Numbered from the stretch's first letter, positions 1 through 8,723 are shown. The stretch is DNA of 64,000 bases from an uncultured Bacilli bacterium (GCA_934190785.1 CAKPTA010000004.1:1-64000), one strand, 5' to 3'. Notes: generated by a model not told the origin, from the sequence alone. Numbers and translations: made by a program.

Positions 1-2619
1 TTAAATGTATTATTTCCATTTGGATTTGATTCATTTGGTAATCCAGCAGAACAATATGCGATAAAAAATCATGAACATCCATCTATAATGACAAATAAAT
101 GTATTGACATATTTAGAAATCAAGCAAAAAGTCTTGGACTTTCTGTAGACTGGTCAAGAGAAATAAGCACTTGTGAACCAGAATATTATAAGTGGACACA
201 GTGGCAATTTATTAAGTTCTTTAATGCAGGACTTGCATATAAGGATGAAAAAGAAATAAACTGGTGTCCTAAATGTAAAATGGGGCTTTCTAATGAAGAT
301 TCACAAGGTGGAAAATGTGTTAGATGTGATACACCAGTTGAGAAAAAATTAAAAAATCAATGGATGCTTAGAATGAAAGATTATTCTGAAAAGTTAATTG
401 ATGGTCTTAAAGATACAGAAATACTAGATAAAGTAAAAACAGCTCAAATTAATTGGATAGGTAAATCAATAGGTGCCCATGTTGATTTTAATATAAAAGG
501 AATAAATGAAAAAATAACAGTATTTACAACAAGATGTGATACATTATTTGGAGCAACATTTATGGTAATTTCACCAGAACATCCAGTACTTTCAAAATAT
601 GCGGATAAAATAAATAACATTTCAGAAGTAAAAGAATATCAAAAAGAAGCAAAAAGTAAATCAGATATAGAAAGAACTGATATGACTAAAGAAAAAACTG
701 GTGTAAAAATTGATGGATTATCTGCAATTAATCCAATTAATAATAAAGAAATACCAATATATATTAGTGATTATGTTCTTATGGGTTACGGAACCGGTGC
801 AATTATGGCAGTACCAGCACATGATACTAGAGATTATGAATTTGCTAAAAAGTTTGGTATTGAAATTACTCAAGTGTTAGAAGAAGTAACAGGTGAAATT
901 CATGAAAATGAAACTCATAAAGATAGCATTGTTGCCGTTGTATATGATGAAAAAAATGATAAATATTTAACAATAAATTGGAAAGATTTAGGTGGAAGAT
1001 TATTCGTTGGTGGCACAAGAAAAAATAATGAAAGTGCATTAGATTGTGCAATTAGAGAAATAAGAGAAGAAACTGGTTATGATGATTTAGAATTTATAAA
1101 AGAAACATTTAAAATTAATCATCATTATTATGCATTTAATAAAGACAAATATTTTGAAATAGAAAGTACAGGTTTGTTCTTTAAATTAAATTCAGAACAT
1201 AGACAACAACAAGAATTAGACGATGATGAAGTATTTGATATTGAATGGGTAACAAAAGATACTATCTTAGATGAAGTAAAAGATGAGTTGCATATCAAAA
1301 CATTTGATTATTGTATAAATGAATCTGCAATGACTGGTGATGGAATACATATTAATTCTGGCTTCCTTGATGGTTTTAATAAAGAGGATGCATTAAATAA
1401 AATGTATGAATATTTAGAAGAAAATAAAATAGGATCTAAATTTACAAATTATAAACTTCAAGACTGGATATTTAGTAGACAAAGATTCTGGGGTGAACCA
1501 ATTCCTATGGTACACTGTGAAAATTGTGGTTGGGTACCAGTAGATGAAAAAGATTTACCAGTAGTTTTACCAAATGTTGCAAGTTATGAACCAACAAAAG
1601 ATGGTGAAAGTCCATTATCCCTTCTTGATGATTTTGTAAATACTACTTGTCCAAAATGCGGTGGACCTGCTAAAAGAGAAACAGATACAATGCCAAACTG
1701 GGCAGGATCTTGTTGGTATTTCTTAAGATATATGGATGCACATAATGATAAAGAATTTGCTTCAATGGATAAAATGAAATACTGGGGACAAGTTGATTTA
1801 TATGATGGAGGTATGGAACACGCAACAAGACATTTACTTTATGCAAGATTTTGGAATATATTCCTTCATGAACAAGGATTACTACCTTATAGTGAACCAT
1901 TTTATAAGAGAATTGCACATGGTATGATACTTGCACATGATGGAAGTAAAATGAGTAAATCAAAGGGTAATACAGTAGATCCTACTGAAATGATGAATAA
2001 ATATGGTGCGGATGCATTAAGACTTTATGAAATGTTTATTGGTGATTATTCAAAAGATGCTGCTTGGAATGAAGATTCACTTAATGGATGTGCTAAATTC
2101 CTAGATAGAGTATATAATTTGGGTGAGACAATAATAGATGAAGATATTATCTCTAAAGAAAATGAGAAGATTATAAATAAAGGTATTAAAAAAGTTTCAG
2201 AAGATATTGAAAGCCTTAAATATAATACAGCAGTTAGTACACTTATGACTATGTTAAATGAGTTTAATGCAAATAAAAAGATTACTAAAAAAGAATATAG
2301 AATTTTCTTACAATTATTAAATCCATTTGCGCCTCATATGACAGAAGAGTTAAATGAAAAATATGATTTAGGAGAAGAATTATCTAAATCATTATTAGAA
2401 GATTATGATGAAAGTAAAATTGTTGATGAAACATTTACAATAGTTGTACAAGTTAATGGTAAAGTAAGAGGAAAAATAGAAGTAAATAAGGATACTGATA
2501 AAGAAGAAATGGAACGTCTTGCTTTTGAAGTTGAAAATGTAAAAAATTATACAGAAGGACATGAAGTTGTAAAAGTTATAACTGTTCCTAAAAAATTAGT
2601 TAATATTGTTGTTAAATAA
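1..2619 (+). CDS. leuS: Leucyl-tRNA synthetase with inserted NUDIX domain, 5' end outside window
   Basis: Charges tRNA-Leu in the cytoplasm. The reading frame is open from base 1 and the first residues match LeuRS just after the HIGH motif, so roughly 60-70 residues including HIGH lie outside the window. Visible landmarks are a CPKC/CVRC zinc knuckle, the editing-domain T-rich motif TTRCDTLFG (usual Pro replaced by Cys), the editing motif GTGAIMAVPAHD, a second zinc knuckle, and KMSKS in SKMSKSKGN near base 1950. Between the AVPAHD block and the SRQRFWGEPIPM block lies an extra segment of about 140 residues (about bases 895-1325). It carries a perfect NUDIX box, G-x5-E-x7-REIREETGY, at 1012-1080. 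Both flanks stay in one frame, so this is a domain insertion within the CP1 editing domain and not a fusion artefact. What the NUDIX domain hydrolyses cannot be told from sequence. Confidence 0.97.
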   Translation, partial: LNVLFPFGFDSFGNPAEQYAIKNHEHPSIMTNKCIDIFRNQAKSLGLSVDWSREISTCEPEYYKWTQWQFIKFFNAGLAYKDEKEINWCPKCKMGLSNEDSQGGKCVRCDTPVEKKLKNQWMLRMKDYSEKLIDGLKDTEILDKVKTAQINWIGKSIGAHVDFNIKGINEKITVFTTRCDTLFGATFMVISPEHPVLSKYADKINNISEVKEYQKEAKSKSDIERTDMTKEKTGVKIDGLSAINPINNKEIPIYISDYVLMGYGTGAIMAVPAHDTRDYEFAKKFGIEITQVLEEVTGEIHENETHKDSIVAVVYDEKNDKYLTINWKDLGGRLFVGGTRKNNESALDCAIREIREETGYDDLEFIKETFKINHHYYAFNKDKYFEIESTGLFFKLNSEHRQQQELDDDEVFDIEWVTKDTILDEVKDELHIKTFDYCINESAMTGDGIHINSGFLDGFNKEDALNKMYEYLEENKIGSKFTNYKLQDWIFSRQRFWGEPIPMVHCENCGWVPVDEKDLPVVLPNVASYEPTKDGESPLSLLDDFVNTTCPKCGGPAKRETDTMPNWAGSCWYFLRYMDAHNDKEFASMDKMKYWGQVDLYDGGMEHATRHLLYARFWNIFLHEQGLLPYSEPFYKRIAHGMILAHDGSKMSKSKGNTVDPTEMMNKYGADALRLYEMFIGDYSKDAAWNEDSLNGCAKFLDRVYNLGETIIDEDIISKENEKIINKGIKKVSEDIESLKYNTAVSTLMTMLNEFNANKKITKKEYRIFLQLLNPFAPHMTEELNEKYDLGEELSKSLLEDYDESKIVDETFTIVVQVNGKVRGKIEVNKDTDKEEMERLAFEVENVKNYTEGHEVVKVITVPKKLVNIVVK

Positions 2620-2654
2620 AACTTTACAAATTTTAGCGATAATCTAAATACACA

Positions 2655-2700
2655 ACCACTTCCACTTGACAAGTGGGGGGGGGGTGTATGTTAAAATCCT
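2655..2700 (+). promoter_or_regulatory. Promoter-like element with inverted repeat and ten-G tract
   Basis: A 7-bp inverted repeat CCACTTG-A-CAAGTGG (2662-2676) contains a consensus -35 TTGACA (2666-2671). It runs into ten consecutive G (2675-2684), then an extended -10, TGTTAAAAT, with TAAAAT at 2692-2697. The -35/-10 spacing is 20, longer than the usual 17-18. A ribosome-binding-like AGGAGG follows at 2708-2713, but the next start codons open only tiny frames (for example ATG 2723, seven codons). A related element at 28812-28865 precedes a pilin-like gene, where the spacing is 18 and the G tract is only four. The element may have lost its gene, or may act over a distance on the membrane protein at 2845. 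Confidence 0.5.
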
Positions 2701-2844
2701 ATTGGATAGGAGGTTATGTTTCATGGTAGTACTTTCAATAATTTGAAGTAGTACTACTTGGTGTTATATTTGGTATAATAGCAGGATTTTTATAGCTATT
2801 ATGGTATTTATTTTTTAATAATATAATTTATTGAGGAGAAAAAA

Positions 2845-3681
2845 ATGGAAAATAAAAAAAATAAATCTTTAGTTGTAATGATAGTAGTTCTATCAATTGT
2901 TATAGTAGGGTTATGTATTTTTATCGCATATGATAAAGGAATAATATTTAATAAAAAAAGCAGTGATAATGTTAGTGATAATAAGGAAAATAAAGATAGT
3001 GATGATAATAAAAAAGATAGTGAAGTTAAAGTTGATGATGAAAGTGATGGTATAAATAATACTGATAATACTAACAATACTGTTAAAGAATTAGATATTA
3101 ATAGCAGTTTAGTTAAACAATTATATAAAAAAGTATCACCTTATGTAGATTCAGATTATAGTTTATGGTTATATGATTATAAAGATTTTTATAGTGATAA
3201 GGCAACAGAAGAAGAAAAAATGAAAGTTGTTGGAATGAATCTAACACAAAATGTATATACAGATAATAGTGGCGCTCCAGCAAAATTAGATGATTTTACT
3301 ATATTAATAACAGGTAAAAATGGTGAAGCATATACAAGAGAATATGTAGACTCTATATATAAAGATATTTTTGGGTCATCATCAGTATTAAATAAAGATG
3401 TGCGTATTTTTCTTAATTCTAATATGCTTGTCTATATTTCATCACTTGATAAATATTATAAATATGGAACAGAAGGAACAGGTGGATACAATAGTTATAG
3501 AAATCCAAAATTAATAAAGGCTGTTCAAAATGGTAGTGAGTTAAAAATATATGAAAGTGTAGAAATTTATGATGATCCAATAAATGATACAGTTAAGACA
3601 TCTGACTGTGAATTTGTTTATACTTTTAAAATTGATTCACAAAATAAGTATATCTTTTATAGTAGAGTTGAAAATAAGTAA
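2845..3681 (+). CDS. Membrane-anchored hypothetical protein
   Basis: I do not recognise the family. The 278-residue protein starts with a short lysine-rich stretch and one hydrophobic segment (residues about 9-28), which fits a signal anchor. A low-complexity linker rich in Asp, Asn, Ser and Lys follows (about 35-75), then a mixed globular region with many Tyr and Asp. The layout of anchor, polar spacer and extracytoplasmic domain is typical of Gram-positive cell-surface proteins. The start has a good Shine-Dalgarno site (GAGGAG). A TATAAT preceded by TGG (about 2773-2783) is a possible extended -10 for this gene. It is a single-gene unit closed by a terminator. Function unknown. Confidence 0.85.
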   Translation: MENKKNKSLVVMIVVLSIVIVGLCIFIAYDKGIIFNKKSSDNVSDNKENKDSDDNKKDSEVKVDDESDGINNTDNTNNTVKELDINSSLVKQLYKKVSPYVDSDYSLWLYDYKDFYSDKATEEEKMKVVGMNLTQNVYTDNSGAPAKLDDFTILITGKNGEAYTREYVDSIYKDIFGSSSVLNKDVRIFLNSNMLVYISSLDKYYKYGTEGTGGYNSYRNPKLIKAVQNGSELKIYESVEIYDDPINDTVKTSDCEFVYTFKIDSQNKYIFYSRVENK

Positions 3682-3706
3682 AAGTGTTCAAAATGAGCGC
3701 TTTTTT
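3680..3706 (+). terminator. Intrinsic terminator after membrane protein gene
   Basis: AAAAGTGTTC and GAGCGCTTTT pair over ten positions (two G-U) around a five-base loop, followed by a T run. Confidence 0.75.
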
Positions 3707-3757
3707 GCTTTATTTTGTATATTTTTTTCAAATTTTATTAAGAATAATGGGTAACAT

Positions 3758-3786
3758 TTGTTACATTTTCTTTTTTTTGATATAAT
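3758..3786 (+). promoter_or_regulatory. Sigma-A-type promoter for trmB
   Basis: TTGTTA (3758-3763), 17-base spacer, TATAAT (3781-3786). The trmB start follows 15 bases later, so the leader is very short. Confidence 0.6.
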
Positions 3787-3801
3787 GAAATAGGTGATAG
3801 T

Positions 3802-4434
3802 ATGAGACTTAAACATGTAAAAGGTGCTAGTGAAGTATTAGATAATTCATCCTATGTTATAAAAGACCCTCAAAATTTTAGAGGTAAATTTAATGAACTA
3901 TTTGGTAATAATAATCCTATATATATTGAAATTGGAATGGGTAAAGGAAAGTTTATAATAGAAAATGCTAAAAAGTATCCCAATATTAATTTTATTGGCA
4001 TTGAAAAATATGATAGTGTTATGGTAAGAGCAGTACAAAAACTTGATGATATTTATTTATCTAATCTGCGATTTATTCGCTATGATGCTTCTAAAGTTGA
4101 GGAATTATTTTCTAATGAAATAGATGTAATATATTTAAACTTTTCTGATCCTTGGCCTAAGGCTAGACATGAGGATAGACGTCTTACTAGTGAAAAATTT
4201 TTAAAACATTATGATAATATATTTAAAGGTGAAAAAAAGATTATTCAGAAAACTGATAATAGAAGTCTTTTTGAGTTCTCACTTAGATCAATGGTTGATC
4301 ATGGCTATAAAATAAAAGAAATCAGTTTGAATTTGCACGAAGATAATCCTACTGATAATATTGAAACTGAATATGAAGAAAAATTTATAGCAAAAGGCTT
4401 TATTATATATAGGGTAGAAGTATACAGAGATTGA
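3802..4434 (+). CDS. trmB: tRNA (guanine-N7)-methyltransferase
   Basis: Methylates G46 in the variable loop of many tRNAs using S-adenosylmethionine. The 210-residue length is normal for TrmB. The SAM-binding glycine loop is seen as IEIGMGKGKFI (about residues 41-51), followed by the acidic end of strand 2 (IGIEKYD). The family hallmark FSDPWPKARHEDRRL is present at about 115-129. A C-terminal TDN/E-x-EEKF region matches the tRNA-binding end of the family. The start is preceded by AGGTGAT, the common start context in this window. It appears to be transcribed alone from the promoter at 3758. Confidence 0.97.
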   Translation: MRLKHVKGASEVLDNSSYVIKDPQNFRGKFNELFGNNNPIYIEIGMGKGKFIIENAKKYPNINFIGIEKYDSVMVRAVQKLDDIYLSNLRFIRYDASKVEELFSNEIDVIYLNFSDPWPKARHEDRRLTSEKFLKHYDNIFKGEKKIIQKTDNRSLFEFSLRSMVDHGYKIKEISLNLHEDNPTDNIETEYEEKFIAKGFIIYRVEVYRD

Positions 4435-4500
4435 CACAATATTTTGAAAAAGCTTTTCTTACTATGAAAAATTTGATATAATTTAGATAGAGTGATGGTA

Positions 4501-5148
4501 ATGAAGAAAATAAGTATTATTTTATTAATAATGATTTTTGTGACAACAGGATGTACAGCAGTTAGAATTAATACTGATAGTATTGATAACATTGTATCGG
4601 TTGTCTTATCTAAAAAAAATACCTTATATAATAGAATTGGAAAAGGATATAAGTATTATATTCCAAGAGGAGTATCTTATATTGATACCAATGAACTTAA
4701 TGATAAGTTATATTCAGAAGGTAATTATTATTATTTATATATAGATGCAGTTGGATATTTCTACAAAAATAAAATTGATTATAAAGAAAAAAATGATATA
4801 TACTATTCTAAAAAAATTGATGGCGATAAAGAAGGGTATTTGGAAATTAATCAAGTTGGAAACAAATATTTGATAAATTTCGTATATAATTATGCTAGAA
4901 TAGAAGCAAAGGTAGAAAAAGAAGATATTAATAAAGTTGTTTTAAATGCATCTTATATTTTATCTACTGTTAAATTTAATGATAATATAATAGAACTTAT
5001 GCTAAATGAAGAATACTTTACTAATAAGGAAGAACAATATAAAGAATTTAGTAAAGATAATAATTCAAATAGTGAAGAAACTGAAGAAAAACATTTCTTA
5101 GAGTATAATGATGATGAAGATAGTACTTCAAGTGAAGAGCAAGGATAG
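4501..5148 (+). CDS. Putative lipoprotein
   Basis: The 215-residue product begins MKKISIILLIMIFVTTGC, a short basic N-terminus, hydrophobic core and a lipobox ending in Cys18 (TTGC), so a membrane-anchored lipoprotein is likely. The mature part has no domain I recognise; the last 40 residues are a Ser/Glu/Asp-rich tail. GTG and ATG codons exist 9 and 6 bases upstream, but GTGAT just before ATG 4501 looks like the ribosome-binding site, so 4501 is preferred. It is followed after 13 bases by the acidic protein gene at 5162, and the run to YtxH looks like one operon of envelope genes. The role is unknown. Confidence 0.8.
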   Translation: MKKISIILLIMIFVTTGCTAVRINTDSIDNIVSVVLSKKNTLYNRIGKGYKYYIPRGVSYIDTNELNDKLYSEGNYYYLYIDAVGYFYKNKIDYKEKNDIYYSKKIDGDKEGYLEINQVGNKYLINFVYNYARIEAKVEKEDINKVVLNASYILSTVKFNDNIIELMLNEEYFTNKEEQYKEFSKDNNSNSEETEEKHFLEYNDDEDSTSSEEQG

Positions 5149-5161
5149 TAGAGGTGAAACT

Positions 5162-6163
5162 ATGGGATTTTTTGATAAAGTTAAAAATTTATTTACAGAG
5201 GAAGTAGAAGAGGTTGAGGAAGTAGCACCAAAAAGTGTAAAAAGGGAAACTAGAAATGTTGATACACCAGTATTTAGAAGGGATACTCAAGTAAAAAGAG
5301 AAGCTCCTGTATTTCGTGATGAAGAAATAGAAAAGCCAAAAGTAGAGGAACCAAAAGAGAAGTTTGTTTTCCCTGTTTATTTCGATGATAAAGATTTTGA
5401 TGATTTAGAAAAACCAAAGCCAAAGGAAAAAGTTGAAGAAAAACCAAAACCTAAAGTTGAACCATATAAGGGGGCTAAGACAAGTATTACACCAGAGCCA
5501 AAGAAAGTATTTAAACCATCTCCAATTATTTCACCGGTTTATGGTGTACTTGATAAGAATTATAGAAAAGATGATATTACAACAAAACAAGATTCTAGAA
5601 GACATACATCATCTTATAAAAAAGAACATTTAACAATTGATGATATCAGAAATAAAGCATATGGAACGCTAGAGGATGACCTAGAAGGTTCTCTAACTAA
5701 AGAAATAGAAGTAGAACCTAAGTTAGAAGACAATAAAGATGCGCTTGATATGTTTAATGATCTTGATTTTGATTCTATGTCTCAATCTAAAGATTCTTTT
5801 GAATCATTAGAAAAAAAAGTATTATTAGATTCTAATTATGATGATGATACATCATCTTTGACAAAACAATTAGAAGAGCAAAGAAAAAAATTAGATGAAA
5901 TAAATCATTATATGGATGAAAATGAAATATCTCTAAAGGATGAACATAGAGATCATACAGTGATAGATTCTAAAATTGATGATACCGATTTAAAAGATGA
6001 TGATATAGTAGATTCTGAAAATATCAAAAAAGATGAATCTCTTGATAAAAAGGATGTTAATAGTGCACCTTTAGAAGATAAGAAAGATAATGCTACTAAT
6101 TTAAACGATAGTGAGCTTTTTGATTTAATTGATTCTATGTATGAGAAGAGGGATGATGAATAA
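5162..6163 (+). CDS. Large acidic low-complexity protein of unknown function
   Basis: Not assigned to a family. The 333-residue protein starts MGFFDKVKNLF, a short amphipathic helix of the kind that can bind membranes. A charged region rich in Glu, Lys and Pro follows, then a more conserved-looking block with SPIISPVYGVLDKNY (about residues 120-140), then a long Asp/Lys-rich tail with predicted coiled coil near LTKQLEEQRKKLDEIN. There is no signal peptide, so it is probably cytoplasmic or peripheral to the membrane. The frame is open upstream to 5108, but GAGGTGAAACT directly before 5162 sets the start. Its stop overlaps the next ATG (TAATG), indicating translational coupling with the DUF948-like gene. 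A scaffold role at the membrane is only a guess. Confidence 0.8.
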   Translation: MGFFDKVKNLFTEEVEEVEEVAPKSVKRETRNVDTPVFRRDTQVKREAPVFRDEEIEKPKVEEPKEKFVFPVYFDDKDFDDLEKPKPKEKVEEKPKPKVEPYKGAKTSITPEPKKVFKPSPIISPVYGVLDKNYRKDDITTKQDSRRHTSSYKKEHLTIDDIRNKAYGTLEDDLEGSLTKEIEVEPKLEDNKDALDMFNDLDFDSMSQSKDSFESLEKKVLLDSNYDDDTSSLTKQLEEQRKKLDEINHYMDENEISLKDEHRDHTVIDSKIDDTDLKDDDIVDSENIKKDESLDKKDVNSAPLEDKKDNATNLNDSELFDLIDSMYEKRDDE

Positions 6164-6459
6164 TGGAATGTACGACATCTGTTTTTCCAGTCATATTATA
6201 TACACTTGGGATTATACTATTAGTAGTGCTAATTATTTTATGTCTTAAAGCAATTGGTACTTTAAATAAAGTAAATAGAACTATGGATGATTTTAATCAA
6301 AAATCACATAAATTAGATAATTTATTTACTGTTATTGATAACACTACTGATGTTGTTGCAAGTATAAGTGATAAGGCTGTTGGTTTAATTGTAAATGGAA
6401 TTGCTGGTTTATTTAGTAAAATAGGAAAGAAAAAAGGAGATAATGAAAATGAAGAATAA
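6163..6459 (+). CDS. DUF948-like membrane protein
   Basis: A 98-residue protein with one N-terminal membrane helix (about residues 8-28) and a helical tail with LNKVNRTMDDFNQKSHKLDNLF, resembling the short DUF948 family that often sits beside YtxH in Firmicutes. It overlaps the previous gene by one base and the next by 11 bases, so the three proteins are probably made together. The family's biochemical role is not known; coiled-coil-forming membrane proteins of this kind are often linked to the cell envelope or general stress. Confidence 0.75.
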   Translation: MECTTSVFPVILYTLGIILLVVLIILCLKAIGTLNKVNRTMDDFNQKSHKLDNLFTVIDNTTDVVASISDKAVGLIVNGIAGLFSKIGKKKGDNENEE

Positions 6460-6865
6460 TAAGAAAAAAGGTTTAGGGAAATTATTTGCAGGTCTTGTTA
6501 TTGGAGCAGGATTAGGAGTTCTGTTTGCACCTAAAAAAGGAAGTGAAACTAGAACGGAATTAAAACAAAAAATGGATGAACTTTTATCTAAGGCAAAAGA
6601 AATTGATGCTAATGAAGTAAAAGAAAATATTGAAGCTAAAATTGAAGAGATTAAAGCTGAATTAAAAGATTTAGATAAAGAAAAAGCTTTAAAAATTGCT
6701 AAAAAACAAGCTAAAAACATTCAAGAAAAAGCTGAAGATTTAGTAAGCTATGCAGTTGAAAAAGGAACACCAGTTTTAGAAAAAACAGCTGAAGCTGTTC
6801 GTGAAAAAGCAATTGCTGTAACTAAAGAAGTTTTAAATAAATTAGAACGTGAAGAAACAAAATAG
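6449..6865 (+). CDS. YtxH domain protein
   Basis: The 138-residue protein has the YtxH signature: a glycine-rich hydrophobic N-terminus (GKLFAGLVIGAGLGVLFAPKKGSETR) that embeds in the membrane, then a long Ala/Glu/Lys-rich helix. The family includes small stress-induced proteins and was once grouped with gas-vesicle protein GvpP; its exact role is unknown. Two in-frame starts exist (6443 and 6449). AGGAG at 6435-6439 is better spaced for 6449. It is the last gene of the envelope-type run starting at 4501, and the following terminator's stem begins within its last codons. Confidence 0.85.
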   Translation: MKNNKKKGLGKLFAGLVIGAGLGVLFAPKKGSETRTELKQKMDELLSKAKEIDANEVKENIEAKIEEIKAELKDLDKEKALKIAKKQAKNIQEKAEDLVSYAVEKGTPVLEKTAEAVREKAIAVTKEVLNKLEREETK

Positions 6866-6880
6866 TTTCTTCTTTTTTTT
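6851..6880 (+). terminator. Intrinsic terminator overlapping the ytxH-like stop codon
   Basis: GAAGAAAC and GTTTCTTC form a perfect 8-bp stem with loop AAAATA, followed by eight T. Confidence 0.9.
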
Positions 6881-6909
6881 ATGTTTGATATAATGATAAT
6901 GGTGTTAAT

Positions 6910-8658
6910 ATGATAGACAAAGAAAAAGTAAAAAATATGATGGCATTTGATTTATTATTCGAAATATCATGGTATGATCAAGAAAAGAGAATGCAATATT
7001 ATAGTAATAAGGAAGTGTCTGATAAAATTCAAGAATATTTTAGTGAAGCTTCTAAAGATTATTGGCATTATTTTAGAAAATTAGTTGAAATGATTGATGT
7101 TGATGAAATATTTATTGCATTTAAAACAAGTACAATAATTAATTTTATGACTAATAATGCTGCTTATGGCTATATTTTTTTTGGAGCATTAATTGAATAT
7201 AATAAGCATAAGACATTAAATATTTTACTTAATAATGATGAATTATTTAAATATTTAGTAAAATATATGTATTATTTAGCGTCATTAATGTCAGGACTTA
7301 CAGTAACTGAAGTAAAAAATATATTAAAAAAGATTAATCAAGTACATTTACAAGATGAAAATTATGCGTATGAGATAATATCGACATTATCAAGTGAAGA
7401 ACAAAATGAATTAATTAGTGACATAGAAGATATTGATACTTTAGTAAAAATTATAAGAACGGCAAATATAGATGTAAAGAAGAATTTTTTTCTAAATGAT
7501 AAAAGAGCAACTTATATGTATAAATATTTTGATGTTGTGAAGTTGTCTCAGGGAGGAATTAAATTTAATAATGATATTTTAAATGATAGTGGTTTTTTTG
7601 AAAAAATTAAAGCTCTTGATATCAATATGATGAGATCAAAAATAAATATTATAGAAAGTGTAAATCCAAGTGATCAATTGCGTCAAAAGTTATTTAAATA
7701 TTATGATGATATTATAGCTGGTTATGATAAAGAATTAGATATTTTAGATGTTGTTAAACCTTATTTTGAAACATTTGGACAACAAGCCAAAGAATTATCT
7801 TCTAGAATGCTAAGGCAAGTAGTAATTGATCGTTTATTTGAAGATAATATGAATAATGTTCATTTAAATATTAAGGAAATACTTAGATATAATAATCTGA
7901 TTGATGAGAAGGTATTAGATCAGAAAAAGATAAAATTCTATAATCTTATTTTAAATATTGAATCATTATCAAATGATGAAAAGATAGATATTTATAATAA
8001 GTATAAGAATAAGAATGTTCAAACTAGCTTTTATATAGAACTTAGGGCATTAAAAGATATATCATATAATGAAATAAATTCTGCTTTATTTAAACCAGAT
8101 AAAGCAGAGAATAGTTTAGTAACTTCTGTACGTGATAATTTTGGTACTCATGTTTATGATTTAGTTAATAGTAAGTATACAATGTTAGTTAGGTGTATCA
8201 GGAATCCATTTTCTAAAATGACTAGGCATGAAAGGGATTGTTATAGTCTTATTTCAAATGAAAATACAGCTGTTTATAATGAAGAATCATATATTTATGG
8301 ATATGATTATATAGATATATCAAGAATTTTACATATAAATGAAAACGATTCATTTTCTACTGATAATTATAACAAAAATAATATAACAACACATATGGTT
8401 AATAGAATTATGAGCTCAGAAGAAATAATAAATAAATCTTCTGAATTTACTAATTATAGTGAAATTCAAATAGAAAATAAAAAATTAGATACATGTTATG
8501 AGGCTTTGAGCCCTAGTTATATTATAAGTTATGATAAGATTACAAAAGATGTATTAGATGAAAGTAGACGTTTAAATATTCCAATTTGTATTATAAAGAA
8601 AAAAGAGTTAGATTTAAAAAATGATTCTTATATAGAAGGTGGAAAATATAAATACTAA
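6910..8658 (+). CDS. 582-residue orphan protein
   Basis: I do not recognise this protein. It lacks a signal peptide or membrane helix. Residues 1 to about 390 look all-helical and Lys/Asp/Asn-rich, like a repeat-type solenoid. The last 190 residues (from about NFGTHVYDLV) look different, with more beta character and conserved-looking elements RHERDCYSLI, YIYGYDYIDIS, NYSEIQIENK, PSYIISYDKIT and RLNIPICII. That end may be an enzyme domain. It is transcribed alone between two terminators, from a -10-like TATAAT about 20 bases before the start. The two-part structure suggests a recognition module plus a catalytic module, but this is speculation. Confidence 0.8.
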   Translation: MIDKEKVKNMMAFDLLFEISWYDQEKRMQYYSNKEVSDKIQEYFSEASKDYWHYFRKLVEMIDVDEIFIAFKTSTIINFMTNNAAYGYIFFGALIEYNKHKTLNILLNNDELFKYLVKYMYYLASLMSGLTVTEVKNILKKINQVHLQDENYAYEIISTLSSEEQNELISDIEDIDTLVKIIRTANIDVKKNFFLNDKRATYMYKYFDVVKLSQGGIKFNNDILNDSGFFEKIKALDINMMRSKINIIESVNPSDQLRQKLFKYYDDIIAGYDKELDILDVVKPYFETFGQQAKELSSRMLRQVVIDRLFEDNMNNVHLNIKEILRYNNLIDEKVLDQKKIKFYNLILNIESLSNDEKIDIYNKYKNKNVQTSFYIELRALKDISYNEINSALFKPDKAENSLVTSVRDNFGTHVYDLVNSKYTMLVRCIRNPFSKMTRHERDCYSLISNENTAVYNEESYIYGYDYIDISRILHINENDSFSTDNYNKNNITTHMVNRIMSSEEIINKSSEFTNYSEIQIENKKLDTCYEALSPSYIISYDKITKDVLDESRRLNIPICIIKKKELDLKNDSYIEGGKYKY

Positions 8659-8723
8659 AAAATTATCATAATGTTTATTTTCCCTCATATAATTTATTGT
8701 AAGAAAGAGAGGAAATAAATTAT

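Noticed and set aside
2716..2751. Eleven-codon frame from ATG 2716 as a leader peptide
   Set aside because: AGGAGG lies only two bases before the ATG; translation from it is unlikely.
2808..3077. Open frame on the minus strand with Leu/Ser-rich translation
   Set aside because: It is the complement of the Asp/Asn-rich spacer of the plus-strand gene; no ribosome site and low-complexity translation.
5433..5633. Plus-strand open frame inside the acidic protein gene
   Set aside because: A shifted-frame shadow of repetitive Lys/Pro codons; no start site.
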